Below, piece after piece: positions 25,016-39,781 of a DNA stretch of 64,000 bases. The stretch's first letter is position 1; each line of letters starts with the position of its first letter. Below the pieces are notes generated by a model. The model was not told where the DNA came from. It made no database searches and worked only from the letters and a program-made list of their open reading frames with translations. The stretch lies in NCBI RefSeq assembly GCF_013181195.1, contig NZ_SMZP01000003.1, forward strand, positions 558,001-622,000, in the 5' to 3' direction. Both the position numbers and the translations under genes were made by a program. The stretch is from Caulobacter sp. RHG1. GTDB lineage: Bacteria > Pseudomonadota > Alphaproteobacteria > Caulobacterales > Caulobacteraceae.

Positions 25016-25931
25016 ACAGGTGATGCTCGCCCTCGCCGGGCATGGCGGGGGAGGGGTCCTTGGCCTTGGTGGCGCGCGGCGGCGGCAGATCCTCGCGCGC
25101 CGGATCGTCCGCCAGCAGGTGAGCGGTCAGCATCAGGTCGGTCTTGACCGAACCGAAGTCGGCCGCCGCCGTCCAGGCGCGGATGGCGGCCTGGGCGTAG
25201 ACCTCCGACAGGTCGGTGACCTCGATCATCACCGCCGGGTCCTTGCGGATGCGCGGATCGTTCTCGGCCCGTTCGCGCATGCGCTTGAGCACGGCGACCA
25301 GGTCAGTTTTCAGCGGCACCTTGAAGAGCACGTCCACGCGCCGGGTGCGGTGGGTCGAGTAGTTGAGGATGACGTCGCCGAACACCTTGCTGTTGGGGAT
25401 CATCACCTTGACGTTGTCGAAGGTGGCGATCTCGGTGAACAGCAGGTCCAGCGACTTGACCGTGCCCTGGCGGGTGGCCGTCTCGATGACGTCGCCGACG
25501 CGATAGGGGCGGAACAGCAGGATCATCACCCCGGCCGCCACGTTCGACAGGGCGCCCTGCAAAGCCAGGCCGATGGCCAGCGAGGCCGCGCCCAGCACCG
25601 CGATGATCGAGGTCGCCTGCACGCCCAATTGCTGGAGCACCGCCACCAGGCCGATGGCGACGATGGCGTAGCGGGCCAGCGAAGACGCGAAGCTCTCCAG
25701 CGTCTGGTCGGGATTGTTCCGGTGCACGCGGTTCAGCGTCCGGCGCATGAACTTGGAGGCCCAGCCGGCGACCCAGAAGGTCACCACCAGAATCAGTGCG
25801 GCGACGCAAAGGTTCACCGCCACCTTGCCCAGCCAGTCCAGGAAATGGCCCAGCATGGTTTCGTCGGCGCGGAGGTTGGCGATGGCCGGCAGGGAGGTGT
25901 CCTCCGGGAGGATGCTCGGTTTGGTCTTCAT
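24942..25931 (-). CDS. MscS-family small-conductance mechanosensitive channel
   Basis: This 329-residue channel has three membrane segments, at about 34-56, 84-102 and 108-140. The last includes the pore-lining GLALQGALSN signature, and the cytoplasmic beta domain follows (RPYRVGDVIE, then NSKVFGDVILNYS). It releases solutes during hypo-osmotic shock. A basic, proline-rich tail after about residue 285 is unusual and overlaps the opposite gene. The ATG at 25931 gives the normal N-terminus; the open frame to 26132 is rejected. An exact EcfG-type promoter motif lies about 35 bases upstream, which fits osmotic-stress control. Confidence 0.9.
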   Translation of the reverse strand: MKTKPSILPEDTSLPAIANLRADETMLGHFLDWLGKVAVNLCVAALILVVTFWVAGWASKFMRRTLNRVHRNNPDQTLESFASSLARYAIVAIGLVAVLQQLGVQATSIIAVLGAASLAIGLALQGALSNVAAGVMILLFRPYRVGDVIETATRQGTVKSLDLLFTEIATFDNVKVMIPNSKVFGDVILNYSTHRTRRVDVLFKVPLKTDLVAVLKRMRERAENDPRIRKDPAVMIEVTDLSEVYAQAAIRAWTAAADFGSVKTDLMLTAHLLADDPAREDLPPPRATKAKDPSPAMPGEGEHHLFKLPRPRRGRKSDPGKTQSPPKAE

Positions 25932-25965
25932 GAGGTTCTCGTAAGCGCCCCCGCGCTTTGCGGTC

Positions 25966-25991
25966 AACGAAAGCGCGACCAGAACCGTTCC
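25966..25991 (-). promoter_or_regulatory. EcfG (general stress sigma factor) type promoter of mscS
   Basis: Read on the minus strand, GGAAC (25991-25987), 17 bases, then CGTT (25969-25966) is an exact match to the alphaproteobacterial EcfG/SigT consensus GGAAC-N16-17-CGTT. The -10 element lies 34 bases before the mscS ATG, leaving a short leader. In Caulobacter the EcfG-type factor SigT answers osmotic stress. Confidence 0.7.
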
Positions 25992-26058
25992 GATCTGGAA
26001 ACAGTCGGTTACACCATTTGGCTCGAAATCGCCGCGAACGGGTCCTAGAGAGCGCGAC

Positions 26059-27219
26059 ATGAGCATGCCCTTCATCGACCTCGCCGCGCAGCAGCGCCGG
26101 ATTCGCGACAAGATCGACGCCGCGATCGCCACGGTGCTGGACAGCGGCGCCTATGTCATGGGTCCGCAGGTTCGTGAGTTCGAGGCCAAGCTGGCCGCGT
26201 TCGGCGAGGCCAAGCTGGCCTTGTCCTGCGCCAATGGCACCGACGCCATCGCCCTGCCGCTGATGGCCTGGGGCGTGGGGCCGGGCGACGCGGTGTTCTG
26301 CCCGTCCTTCACCTTCGCCGCGACGCCGGAAGTCGTGCCGTGGGTCGATGCGACGCCGGTGTTCGTCGACATCCTGCCCGACACCTTCAACCTCGACCCC
26401 GCCAAGCTGGAAGCCGCCATTGCTGGCGTGAAGGCCGACGGCAAGCTGATCCCCAAGGTGGTCATCGCCGTCGACCTGTTCGGCCAGCCCGCCGACTATC
26501 CGGCCATCAAGGCGATCTGCGACCGGGAAGGCCTGAAGCTGATCGCCGACAGCGCCCAGGGCTTCGGCTGCACGCTGGACGGCAAGCACCCGCTGCATTG
26601 GGCCGATGTGGCCACCACCAGCTTCTTCCCGGCCAAGCCGCTGGGTTGCTACGGCGACGGCGGGGCGGTGCTGACCAATGATCCGGTGCTGTGGGACCTG
26701 ATGGACAGCTACCGCGTCCATGGCAAGGCGGTCGGTCCGGACTTGGAAGGCAAGTCCTTCGACCACGATCCGAAATATCTGAACACCCGCATCGGCATGA
26801 ACTCGCGGCTGGACACCCTCCAGGCGGCGATCCTGATCGAGAAGCTGGCGATCTTTGCCGAGGAAATCACGCTGCGCCAGGCCGTGGCCGATCGCTATGC
26901 GCAGGGCCTGAAGGGCGCGGTGCTGGCCACGCCGGGCGTGATCGACGGCGGCGTCTCGGTCTGGGCCCAGTACGTGATCGAGCACGAGAACCGCGATGGC
27001 CTGGCCGCGCATCTGAAGGCGGAAGGGATCCCGACGGCGGTCTACTATCCCGTTCCGATGCACGTGCAGGCGCCCTATGCGGCCTTCCCGCGCGGCGCTG
27101 GCGGCCTGCCGGTGACGGAAGCCAAAGCCGAGACCGTGCTGGCCCTGCCGATGCACCCCTATCTGGGCCAGGCCGATCAGCAGAAGATCATCGACGCCAT
27201 CGTGACCTTTAAGGGCTAG
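26059..27219 (+). CDS. DegT/DnrJ/EryC1/StrS family sugar aminotransferase
   Basis: This 386-residue PLP aminotransferase has the usual start [11 protein letters not shown] and SCANGTDAI for cofactor phosphate binding. ADSAQGFG carries the Asp that holds the pyridine nitrogen, and the Schiff-base lysine is Lys193 in [15 protein letters not shown]. Such enzymes put an amino group on a keto sugar nucleotide for O-antigen, S-layer anchoring or glycan synthesis. The exact sugar cannot be told by eye. It is divergent from mscS and overlaps the convergent MFS gene by four bases. Confidence 0.88.
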   Translation: MSMPFIDLAAQQRRIRDKIDAAIATVLDSGAYVMGPQVREFEAKLAAFGEAKLALSCANGTDAIALPLMAWGVGPGDAVFCPSFTFAATPEVVPWVDATPVFVDILPDTFNLDPAKLEAAIAGVKADGKLIPKVVIAVDLFGQPADYPAIKAICDREGLKLIADSAQGFGCTLDGKHPLHWADVATTSFFPAKPLGCYGDGGAVLTNDPVLWDLMDSYRVHGKAVGPDLEGKSFDHDPKYLNTRIGMNSRLDTLQAAILIEKLAIFAEEITLRQAVADRYAQGLKGAVLATPGVIDGGVSVWAQYVIEHENRDGLAAHLKAEGIPTAVYYPVPMHVQAPYAAFPRGAGGLPVTEAKAETVLALPMHPYLGQADQQKIIDAIVTFKG

Positions 27220-28397
27220 GCGGCGGCCAGACGGCGGCGGCGCAGCAGGTTCATCGCCTGCAGGCCCGTCGCCGAGGCGGTCAGGGCCACGGCCATGGCG
27301 CAGACGCCGGTCCAGCCGGCGGATTTCCAAAGCATCACCGCGACGGCCGAGCCGGCTGCGCCGCCGACGAACATGCCGCCCATGAAGACGGTGTTCAGCC
27401 GGGCGCGCGCTTCAGGCCGTAGGGCGTAGACGATGTGCTGGTTGGAGACGAGGACGCTCTGGATCGCGAAGTCCAGCAGGATGACCCCGACCACCAGGCC
27501 GGCCACGCCCGGCCAGAAGCCCAGGATCAGCCAGGACAGCAGGGCCAGGGCCGCGCCGGCGGCGATGATCGGGCGCGGGCCGCGCTTGTCGGCGATGCGG
27601 CCGGCCAGGGGCGCGGCGAGGATGCCCACCGCGCCGATCACCCCGAACAGGCCGGCGATGTCCGAGCCCAGGTGGTAGCTCTGCAGATGCAGGGCCAGGA
27701 TGGTCCAGAACGACGTGAAGGTCGCAAACAGCAGGGCCTGGGTGACGACGGCCAGGCGCAGCGAGCCGAACTCGGACCACAGGCGGCCCAGCGAGATCAT
27801 CAGTGTGACGTAGGAGAGGCCGCCCTGCGGATGGCTGCGCGGCAGCTTCATCGCCATCCAGCCGCCGGCCGCCAAGGCCACCGGCGTCGCCAGCCAGAAC
27901 ATCGCCCGCCAGCCAGCATGGGCGGCGACGAAGCCGGCCAGGGTGCGTGACAGCAGGATGCCGCACAACAGGCCTGCCATTACCGTGCCCACCGTCGCGC
28001 CGCGTTTTTCGGGCGAGGCCAGGTGGGCGGCGAACGGTACGATCTGCTGGGCCACGGTCGCCGCCGCGCCCAGGAGCAGCGAGGCGACGATCATCAGGCC
28101 TGGGGTCGGGGCCAGGGCGGTCGCGACCAGCGCCAGGGCCAGGGCCAGAAACTGGAAGGCGATCAGCTTGCGACGCTCGATCAGGTCGCCCAGCGGCACC
28201 AGCAGGAAGAGGCCCGCCGCATAGCCAGCCTGGGTCGCGGTCGGGATCATCGCCGTGGCCTGACCGGGCATGTCGCGCAGCATCAGGCCCAGCGTCGGCT
28301 GGCTATAGTAGATGTTGGCGACGGCGATGCCGGTGGCGGCGGCCATGGCCAGGGTCAGGCCGCGGCTCAGTCCGCCGGTTTGGGAAGCTTGGATCAT
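27216..28397 (-). CDS. MFS transporter
   Basis: This 393-residue protein with about twelve hydrophobic segments belongs to the major facilitator superfamily. A typical loop 2-3 motif is degenerate here ([14 protein letters not shown]), and the middle loop motif [13 protein letters not shown] is clear. Short loops and no large soluble domain point to a small-molecule exporter of the arabinose-efflux/multidrug type. The ATG at 28397 has no strong ribosome binding site. It is divergent from the second MFS gene (28524), and the two are not close copies. The substrate is unknown. Confidence 0.85.
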   Translation of the reverse strand: MIQASQTGGLSRGLTLAMAAATGIAVANIYYSQPTLGLMLRDMPGQATAMIPTATQAGYAAGLFLLVPLGDLIERRKLIAFQFLALALALVATALAPTPGLMIVASLLLGAAATVAQQIVPFAAHLASPEKRGATVGTVMAGLLCGILLSRTLAGFVAAHAGWRAMFWLATPVALAAGGWMAMKLPRSHPQGGLSYVTLMISLGRLWSEFGSLRLAVVTQALLFATFTSFWTILALHLQSYHLGSDIAGLFGVIGAVGILAAPLAGRIADKRGPRPIIAAGAALALLSWLILGFWPGVAGLVVGVILLDFAIQSVLVSNQHIVYALRPEARARLNTVFMGGMFVGGAAGSAVAVMLWKSAGWTGVCAMAVALTASATGLQAMNLLRRRRLAAA

Positions 28398-28523
28398 TGC
28401 GGCGGCTATATAGGCCTTTCCGCCTACAATGCGATGGCCACCGTTGGCTTGATCAACGACAAGCCCTATATCGCCCCCGTTGCGTCTCGCCGGATCCGGG
28501 GCGTCGGATCCGCGAGAAATCCC

Positions 28524-29774
28524 ATGTCAGACACAACGCCTTCGCCGCATCCCGGCATGGGCTTCAAGCAATTCGTCGCCCTGATCGCGGCGATGATGGC
28601 CACCAACGCCCTGGCCATCGACTCCATGCTTCCGGCCTTGCCCAATATCGGCGAGCACCTGGGCATGGCCGACGAGAACGCCCGCCAGTGGGTGATCACC
28701 TCGTACCTGCTGGGCTTTGGCGTGGCGCAGCTGGCCTATGGCTCGCTGGCCGACCGCTACGGCCGCAAGCCGGTGATCCTGGCCGGCCTGGCGCTCTACA
28801 CCGTGTTCGCCGCCCTGTGCGCCTTCGCCACCACCTTCGACATGCTGCTGCTGGCCCGCTTCCTGTGTGGCCTGGGCGCGGCGGCGACGCGGGTGCTGAC
28901 GGTGTCGATCGTCCGCGACTGCTATGCCGGCCGTCAGATGGCGCGGGTGATGTCGCTGGTGTTCATCGTCTTCCTCGCCGTGCCGATCATCGCCCCGGCC
29001 CTGGGCCAGGCGGTGATGCTGTTCGCCTCCTGGCGCTGGATCTTCGGCGTCCTGGCGTTGTCGGGCGTGGCGGTGATGATCTGGACCGTGCTGAAGCTGC
29101 CCGAGACCCAGCACGTCGAAGACCGTATCCCGATCTCGGTGAAGGGTATCGGTTCGGCCTTCAAGGTCGTCCTGACCAACCGCATGGCCATGGGCTACAC
29201 GATCGCCTCGGCGCTGGTGCTGTCGGGCCTGTTCGGCTTCCTCAACTCGGCCCAGCAGGTCTTCGCCCAGGTGCTGAACGCCGAGGCGATCTTCCCGCTG
29301 GTCTTCGCCTGCATCGCCGGGACCATGGCCGTATCCTCGCTGCTGAACGCGCGGATCGTCGAGAAGCTGGGCATGCGCAAGGTCTCGCACTGGGCGCTGA
29401 TTGGCTTCATCGCCTTCGCCGCCGTTCACGCCGTGATCGCCATGACCGGCCACGAGACCCTGTGGACCTTCGCCATCATGCAGGGGGGGATGATGTTCTG
29501 CTTTGGCCTGACCATGTCCAACTTCGGGGCCATCGCCATGGAGCCCCTGGGCCACGTGGCCGGCGCCGCCGCGTCGCTGCAGGGCTTCATCACCACGATC
29601 GGCGGGGCGCTGGCCGGCTTCATGATCGGCCAGAGCTTCAACGGCACCGTGGTGCCGTTGACCCTGGGCTTCGCAGGCTTTGGTCTGGCGGGCTTGCTGA
29701 CCGTGCTGGCCACGGAGAAGGGCCGTCTGTTCCAGACTACCCACGTGGCTTCAGCGGGTTCAGCCGCGCACTAG
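28524..29774 (+). CDS. Bcr/CflA-type multidrug MFS transporter
   Basis: This 416-residue MFS protein has about twelve membrane segments. The N-terminal pattern [19 protein letters not shown] and motif A ([14 protein letters not shown]) are typical of Bcr/CflA drug exporters, as is [12 protein letters not shown] in segment 4. It would extrude drugs or metabolites by proton antiport. The ATG at 28524 is the first codon that gives the family N-terminus; the long open frame upstream (from 28023) is antisense to the other MFS gene. The last bases overlap the stop of the convergent histidine kinase. Confidence 0.87.
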   Translation: MSDTTPSPHPGMGFKQFVALIAAMMATNALAIDSMLPALPNIGEHLGMADENARQWVITSYLLGFGVAQLAYGSLADRYGRKPVILAGLALYTVFAALCAFATTFDMLLLARFLCGLGAAATRVLTVSIVRDCYAGRQMARVMSLVFIVFLAVPIIAPALGQAVMLFASWRWIFGVLALSGVAVMIWTVLKLPETQHVEDRIPISVKGIGSAFKVVLTNRMAMGYTIASALVLSGLFGFLNSAQQVFAQVLNAEAIFPLVFACIAGTMAVSSLLNARIVEKLGMRKVSHWALIGFIAFAAVHAVIAMTGHETLWTFAIMQGGMMFCFGLTMSNFGAIAMEPLGHVAGAAASLQGFITTIGGALAGFMIGQSFNGTVVPLTLGFAGFGLAGLLTVLATEKGRLFQTTHVASAGSAAH

Positions 29775-31525
29775 GCGTCGGTCCGGGTCCCCGCGCGGTC
29801 GAGGGCGGCATAGAGGGCGCGGATGTCCAGCGGCTTGGCCAGCCAGTCCGTCATGCCCGACTCGTGGCAGGCCCGCACCTCGTCTTCGGCCACGCCGGCG
29901 CTGAAGCCGATGACCGGGATGTCGCGATTGGGACCGCTGCCGGCGCGCAGGCGGCGGGTGGCTTCGCGGCCGTCCATGCCCGGCATGTTGACGTCCATCA
30001 GCACGACGTCGAAGGGCTCGGCCTCCAGGCGCTTGAGCGCTTCCAGGCCGTCGGTGGCGGTGGTCAGGCGCACGCCCAGCGGTTCCAGCACCAAGGCCAG
30101 GGTCCGGCGGTTCACCTCGTGGTCGTCGGCGGCCAGGATCCGCATCGCGCCGATGTCGGGCGTCGAGGTTTCGACAGCCTGGGTGCGGCGCGGGACCTCT
30201 TCCTCGCGGCCAGCGGGCAAGGTCAGGGTCAGGCGGAAGATCGCCCCCCGCTCGGCGCCGGGCCGTGCGTCCAGCTCACCGCCCATCAGCCGGGCCAGCT
30301 GGCGGCTGACGGCCAGGCCCAGGCCGGTGCCGCCATAGGTCCGCGCCGTTTCCTGCGAGGCTTGCGTGTAGGGCGTGAAGAGCCGGTTCATGACGTCGGT
30401 GGCGATGCCGGGGCCGTTGTCCTGCACCTCGATCTCGACGCGCATCTGGTCGCCGCCCACGGGCGTGGTCGTCAGAGCCAGGGCGATGACGCCCTCTTCG
30501 GTGAACTTGACCGCGTTGGACAGCAGGTTGTTGAGGATCTGGCGCAGGCGGAACGGGTCGCCTCGCACCCAGGCCGAAGGCTGTTCGCCGGGCGGTTCAC
30601 GCAAGCACAGGCCCTTGGCCTTGGCGTTGGCGCCCCAGAAACGGGTGGCGTCGCGGATCGCGCCCAGCACGTCGAAGTCTCGGTCTTCCAGGCTCATGGC
30701 CCGGGCCTCGATCTTGGCCTGGTCCAGCATGTCGGTCAGCAGGCCGGTCATCAGATGGCCGGCGTCGATGATCAGGTCGGCAGTGGCGTAGGTCTGGGTC
30801 GGGCTGGTCCCGGCGCGGATCAGGTGGGCGCCGGCCTGGATCGCCGACAGCGGGGTGCGCAGCTCGTGGGAGACGATGGCGGCCATGGCGGTGCGGTCCG
30901 ACAGGGCTTCCTCGGTCTGGATGCGGCGGCGGTCGGCCTCCTCCCGCGCGGCGACGACGGCGCGGCGGTCGTTGTGCATCCGGCCCCAGATGGTGTGCAG
31001 GGCCAGCAGGAAGAAGGCGACGCAGACCGACAGCACGGCGACCTGCTCCTGGGCCGAGCGCCAGGCCATGACCGGCATGCTGATCAAGGCGACCGCATAG
31101 GGCGCGGCCCCCAAATAGAACAGCGGCCGGCTGTCGACGCCTGAACCGACATTGTTCAGCGCCCCGCCGACCACGACCATCAGCGCCAAAGCCATCAGGG
31201 CGGGCTGGCCGCTGCGCCAGAAGATCAGCACCACCCCGGCGTGGACGGCGGCCATGGCGATCATCGCAAACAGCATGAAGACGACGCGCGCCTCCAGGCG
31301 ACGGGTCGGGAAGCGGCCCTTGGCGAACGGGCGTACGGCGACGAACTCTAGAAGCTGCACCGACAGGCTGACGGCCACCCAGGGCGCGATCAGGTCCGGG
31401 CGGCCGATCAGGCTGAACGCCCAGGAGAGCAGCACGGTCAGGCCGACCCGAGAATAGACTTGCCGGTAGCGTTCGTTGGCGTTGACGGCCAGATGCGGCG
31501 TCAGGGACGCTAGGAACGAAGACAT
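29771..31525 (-). CDS. Hybrid sensor histidine kinase with C-terminal receiver domain
   Basis: This 584-residue membrane kinase has roughly six hydrophobic segments between residues 28 and 180 with very short loops. A coiled linker is followed by the H-box VSHELRTPLS (His220), N-box NLLSNAVKF, G1 DNGPGIA and G2 GTGLGLAV. A receiver domain from about 461 has the phospho-acceptor Asp511 in LMDVNMPGMDG. No PAS domain or histidine phosphotransfer domain is present, and no response-regulator gene is nearby, so it is an orphan hybrid. The ATG at 31525 has GGGAG nine bases upstream; the one at 31561 has none. The signal is unknown. Confidence 0.9.
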   Translation of the reverse strand: MSSFLASLTPHLAVNANERYRQVYSRVGLTVLLSWAFSLIGRPDLIAPWVAVSLSVQLLEFVAVRPFAKGRFPTRRLEARVVFMLFAMIAMAAVHAGVVLIFWRSGQPALMALALMVVVGGALNNVGSGVDSRPLFYLGAAPYAVALISMPVMAWRSAQEQVAVLSVCVAFFLLALHTIWGRMHNDRRAVVAAREEADRRRIQTEEALSDRTAMAAIVSHELRTPLSAIQAGAHLIRAGTSPTQTYATADLIIDAGHLMTGLLTDMLDQAKIEARAMSLEDRDFDVLGAIRDATRFWGANAKAKGLCLREPPGEQPSAWVRGDPFRLRQILNNLLSNAVKFTEEGVIALALTTTPVGGDQMRVEIEVQDNGPGIATDVMNRLFTPYTQASQETARTYGGTGLGLAVSRQLARLMGGELDARPGAERGAIFRLTLTLPAGREEEVPRRTQAVETSTPDIGAMRILAADDHEVNRRTLALVLEPLGVRLTTATDGLEALKRLEAEPFDVVLMDVNMPGMDGREATRRLRAGSGPNRDIPVIGFSAGVAEDEVRACHESGMTDWLAKPLDIRALYAALDRAGTRTDA

Positions 31526-31590
31526 GGGCGTAAACTCCCTCGCAACCTTGCGTATGGGCACAAGGCAAACGAGTTGTGAACGCTACCGTC

Positions 31591-33195
31591 TCAGTCGAGC
31601 ATGGCCTCTAGCGTTTTGAGTTCGTCGGCTTCCCGCGAGGGTTTGTCCCAGCGGATACGGTTGATGCGCGGGAAGCGCATGGCCACGCCGGACTTGTGTC
31701 GGGTCGAGCGCTGCAGGCCCTCGAAGGCGACCTCGAACACCAGGCCAAAGTCCAGGTCGGCGCGCACCGAGCGCACCGGCCCGAAGCGCTCGATCGTGTG
31801 GTCGCGGACGAACTTGTCGATCAGCTTCAGCTCCTCGTCGGTGAAGCCGAAATAGGCCTTGCCGACCGGGGTCAGCGCCCGCCGGCCTTCCTCATCCTCG
31901 CGCCAGACGCCGAAGGTGTAGTCGGAATAGAAGCTGGAGCGCTTGCCGTGGCCGCGCTGGGCATACATCAGCACCGCGTCGATCAGGTGAGGGTCGCGCT
32001 TCCACTTGAACCACGGGCCCTTCGGTCGGCCGGGCTCGTAGACGCTATCGCGGCGCTTGAGCATCAGGCCCTCCGACAGCCGGGCGTCGCCCTCGGGCGG
32101 GTCCAGGCGGAGGGCCGCTAGCTCCTCCCAGGTCGAAAACGGCTGCAGCGGCGACAGATCGATGCGTGGCGTCGTCAGTCGGGCGACGAAGGCTTCCAAC
32201 CGTGCGCGACGCTCCACGAAGGGCAGGGCGCGCAAATCCTCCTCGCCGTCCAGCATCAGGTCGTAGGCGCGAATGCCGGCCGGAAAGCTGGCCAGCTGCT
32301 TGCCGTCGACGGTCTTGCGGTTCAGCCGCTGCTGCAGGTCGCCGAACGGGGCCAGGGCGCCGTCGCGCAGGACGAGCAGCTCGCCGTCGATCGCCCCCTC
32401 GAAATCCATGGCCTCGATCACGTCGGGGAAGGCGGCGGAGATGTCGTCTCCGGTGCGGGTATAGAGCCGCCGCTCGCCGCGTTCCGCCACGGCCTGCACG
32501 CGGATGCCGTCCCATTTCCATTCGGCGATGTAGGCGGCCGGATCCAGCTTGGGAAAGTCGACGTCCTCGTCGATCGGCTGGGCCAGCATCACCGGCCGGA
32601 AGCGGCCCGGCGCGTCGGGGGAGGGGCGTTCGGAGCGGCCTTCCAGCCAGGCGAACAGATCACCGTAAGGCGGCTCCAGCGCGTGCCAGATCTCCTCGAT
32701 CTCGCCGATCTCGACCTGGCCGAAGTTGGCGCAGGCCTGCTTGGCCAGGCGTGAAGACACCCCCACCCGCAGGCCGCCGGTCATCAGTTTCAGCAGCGCC
32801 CAGCGGCCGTCGGCGTCCAGGGCGTCCAGCCAGCCCTCGATCAGCCGCTGGACCTCGGGCCGCGAGGCCGTGCGCAGGGCCTCGATGACTTCGGACAGCT
32901 CTGGCGGCCGGTTCGCGCCTGGACGCTCCGGCCAGACCAGGGCGACGGTCTCGGCCAGGTCGCCGACATAGTCGTAGGACCAGGCGAACAGCTGGGCGTC
33001 CATCCGCGCCTCGACGGCCTTGCGGATGAAGGCCGGCTTGGCGGCGTTGAACGACAGCGCGCCAGTCAGGGCCGCCAGGGCATAGCCGCGATCCGGGTCC
33101 GGCGTCTGGCGCAGATGGTCCTGGATCAGGGTCAGCTTGGCGTTGCGAGACGCAGTCAGGGACAGCCGGTCGAGCAGGTGGGCGAAGGCGCGCAT
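31591..33195 (-). CDS. ATP-dependent DNA ligase (non-replicative type)
   Basis: This 534-residue ligase has an N-terminal helical DNA-binding domain (about 1-195), then the adenylation domain with the nucleophile Lys227 in EWKWDGIRVQ. EGAIDGELLV and EGLMLKRRDSVYEPGR follow (motifs III and IV-V region), then a C-terminal OB-fold ending near the stop. It joins nicks with ATP, in contrast to the NAD-dependent LigA used for replication, and its relatives act in DNA repair. The ATG at 33195 gives the family N-terminus MRAFAHLLDRL; an ATG two codons upstream is possible. The companion helicase and nuclease genes often found beside such ligases are not in this window. Confidence 0.9.
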   Translation of the reverse strand: MRAFAHLLDRLSLTASRNAKLTLIQDHLRQTPDPDRGYALAALTGALSFNAAKPAFIRKAVEARMDAQLFAWSYDYVGDLAETVALVWPERPGANRPPELSEVIEALRTASRPEVQRLIEGWLDALDADGRWALLKLMTGGLRVGVSSRLAKQACANFGQVEIGEIEEIWHALEPPYGDLFAWLEGRSERPSPDAPGRFRPVMLAQPIDEDVDFPKLDPAAYIAEWKWDGIRVQAVAERGERRLYTRTGDDISAAFPDVIEAMDFEGAIDGELLVLRDGALAPFGDLQQRLNRKTVDGKQLASFPAGIRAYDLMLDGEEDLRALPFVERRARLEAFVARLTTPRIDLSPLQPFSTWEELAALRLDPPEGDARLSEGLMLKRRDSVYEPGRPKGPWFKWKRDPHLIDAVLMYAQRGHGKRSSFYSDYTFGVWREDEEGRRALTPVGKAYFGFTDEELKLIDKFVRDHTIERFGPVRSVRADLDFGLVFEVAFEGLQRSTRHKSGVAMRFPRINRIRWDKPSREADELKTLEAMLD

Positions 33196-33301
33196 GGACA
33201 TGGAATGTCGAACAGCCCCGGTTCGTTCAGCGGGAGGCTCGCGCAAGAGCGTGTTCGATGCTAGATTAAAACAGATGTTTGAATTTGAGGTCGAGGCGAC
33301 G

Positions 33302-33739
33302 ATGACCGACGACGCGATCCCCGAGGGCTTCGCCCCGCACACCCGCAAGAGCCCGATCACCCAACCGTGGGAGCCGCTTTACGCCAGGGCCGAGCCGGAC
33401 CGGCTGGTGCTGGCGACTCGGATTCGTGAGGCGCACTGCAATTCTCGGAACATGCCGCATGGCGGCTTCCTGGCGGCCCTGGCCGACAACGCCATGGGCC
33501 TGTCGCTGGGCGCGAACTTGGCGACTGCGGGCTTCTCCGCCGGCGGCCTGGTCACGGTGTCGCTGACCCTGGACTATCTAGGCTCGGCGAAGCTGGGCCA
33601 ATGGCTCGAATTCGACACCGACTTCATCAAGCTGGGTCGGTCGATCTGCTTCGCCGAGGCGACGGTGCGCGCGGACGGGGTCCCCGTCGCGCGCGCCCGT
33701 GCAACCTTCAAGCTGCTCGAAGCTAAAGCCGCAGCCTGA
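33302..33739 (+). CDS. PaaI-family hotdog-fold thioesterase
   Basis: This 145-residue single hotdog-domain protein contains the characteristic MPHGGFLAALADNAMG motif at about residues 50-65. LVTVSLTLDYLGSAKLGQ and GRSICFAEATVRADG also match, as in PaaI/YbgC-like acyl-CoA thioesterases. The ATG at 33302 has GAGG five bases before it; an earlier ATG (33275) lacks a site. It is divergent from the DNA ligase and convergent with gltB. The substrate is unknown. Confidence 0.85.
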   Translation: MTDDAIPEGFAPHTRKSPITQPWEPLYARAEPDRLVLATRIREAHCNSRNMPHGGFLAALADNAMGLSLGANLATAGFSAGGLVTVSLTLDYLGSAKLGQWLEFDTDFIKLGRSICFAEATVRADGVPVARARATFKLLEAKAAA

Positions 33740-33790
33740 TTCTGGCGCGCATTTGGCGGACGAAAGCGCCCACACTTTCACCCAATGCGC

Positions 33791-38314
<4,524 letters not shown>

Positions 38315-38332
38315 GGTCTTGCGGTCCTCTTC

Positions 38333-39781
38333 TTATTCCGCCGCGATCAGCGCGGGCGCGCCGACCTTGGCCTGCAGGTAACGATGGATGGCGTCGGCGG
38401 CGTCGCGGCCGTCCTTGATCGCCCAGACGACGAGCGAGGCGCCGCGCACGATGTCGCCGGCGGCGAACACGCCGTCGAGATTGGTCATCTGGTTGCGGAC
38501 GTCGGCCTTGACCGTGCCCCAGCGCGTGACCTTCAGGTCGGGGGCCGACCATTGCTCGGGCAGGTTCTCAGGCTCGAAGCCCAAGGCCTTCAGCACCAGC
38601 TGGGCCGGGCGATCGAAGTCGCCGCCGGGGATTTCCTCGGGGCTCTGGCGGCCCGAGGCGTCCGGGGCGCCCAGGCGCATGCGGATGGCGCGCACGCCGG
38701 TGACGGCCTCGGCTTCGCCCGACAGGGCGCGCGGGGCGGCCAGCCATTCGAAGGCCGCGCCTTCTTCCTCGGCGTTGGCCACTTCGCGCATCGAGCCGGG
38801 CATGTTGGCCTTGTCGCGGCGATAGAGGCAGGTGACCGAGGCCGCGCCTTGGCGCAGGGCCGTGCGGACGCAGTCCATGGCGGTGTCGCCGCCGCCGATC
38901 ACCACGACGTCCTTGCCCTGCGCGTTCAGCTCGCCCGACTCGAAGGCCGGCACGGTGTCGCCCAGGTTCAGGCGGTTGGAGGCGATCAGATAGTCCAGCG
39001 CGGGCGAGACGCCCTTGCTGCCGCCGCCGGGGACGGTCAGGTCGCGGGCGGCATAGACGCCGACGGCGATCAGCACGGCGTCGTGCTTCTGGCGCAGGTC
39101 TTCCAGCGTCGCATCCTTGCCGACTTCAAAACCGAGCTTGAAGACGACGCCGCCATCGGCCAGGCGCTGGGTGCGGCGCTCGACGACGTCCTTCTCCAGC
39201 TTGAAGCCGGGGATGCCGTAGATCAGCAGGCCGCCGGCCCGGTCGTGGCGGTCATAGACGGTGACGTCGTAGCCGGCTTCGCGCAGCTTCTCGGCAGCGG
39301 CCAGGCCGGCCGGACCCGCGCCGACGACGCCGACCGACTGGCCACGGGCGGGACCAGCCACGAGCGGCTTCACCCAGCCCAGTTCCCAGGCCTTGTCCGA
39401 CAGGTAACGCTCGACCGAACCGATCGTCACGGTGCCGTGACCCGACTGCTCTATGACGCAGTTGCCTTCGCACAGGCGGTCCTGGGGGCAGATTCTGCCG
39501 CAGACTTCCGGCATCGAATTGGTCGCCTGCGACAGGGCGTAGGCTTCTTCCAGGCGGCCTTCGGCCGTCATTCGCAGCCAGTCAGGGATGTTGTTGTGCA
39601 GAGGGCAGTGGGTCTGACAGAACGGCACGCCGCACTGCGAGCAGCGCGAGGCCTGCTCGGTGGCCTTGGCGTCGATGAAGTCGGCGTAGATCTCGTGGAA
39701 GTCGCCCGAACGCTCGGCAGCCGCGCGCTTTTCAGGCGTCGTGCGGGCTACCGTCGTGAATTTCAGCATGCGCTCGGCCAT
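38333..39781 (-). CDS. gltD: Glutamate synthase (NADPH), small subunit
   Basis: This 482-residue flavoprotein passes electrons from NADPH to the large subunit. The N-terminal region has two 4Fe-4S cysteine sets (CSQCGVPFCQTHC, and CGRICPQDRLCEGNC). The FAD site is GVVGAGPAGLAAAEKL, the NADPH site is VVVIGGGDTAMDC, and the terminal ATG-like motif is GVFAAGDIVRG. The ATG at 39781 has GAGGAA seven bases upstream. It is the promoter-proximal gene of gltDB, the reverse of the E. coli order. The A+T-rich intergenic region upstream should carry the promoter. Confidence 0.96.
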   Translation of the reverse strand: MAERMLKFTTVARTTPEKRAAAERSGDFHEIYADFIDAKATEQASRCSQCGVPFCQTHCPLHNNIPDWLRMTAEGRLEEAYALSQATNSMPEVCGRICPQDRLCEGNCVIEQSGHGTVTIGSVERYLSDKAWELGWVKPLVAGPARGQSVGVVGAGPAGLAAAEKLREAGYDVTVYDRHDRAGGLLIYGIPGFKLEKDVVERRTQRLADGGVVFKLGFEVGKDATLEDLRQKHDAVLIAVGVYAARDLTVPGGGSKGVSPALDYLIASNRLNLGDTVPAFESGELNAQGKDVVVIGGGDTAMDCVRTALRQGAASVTCLYRRDKANMPGSMREVANAEEEGAAFEWLAAPRALSGEAEAVTGVRAIRMRLGAPDASGRQSPEEIPGGDFDRPAQLVLKALGFEPENLPEQWSAPDLKVTRWGTVKADVRNQMTNLDGVFAAGDIVRGASLVVWAIKDGRDAADAIHRYLQAKVGAPALIAAE

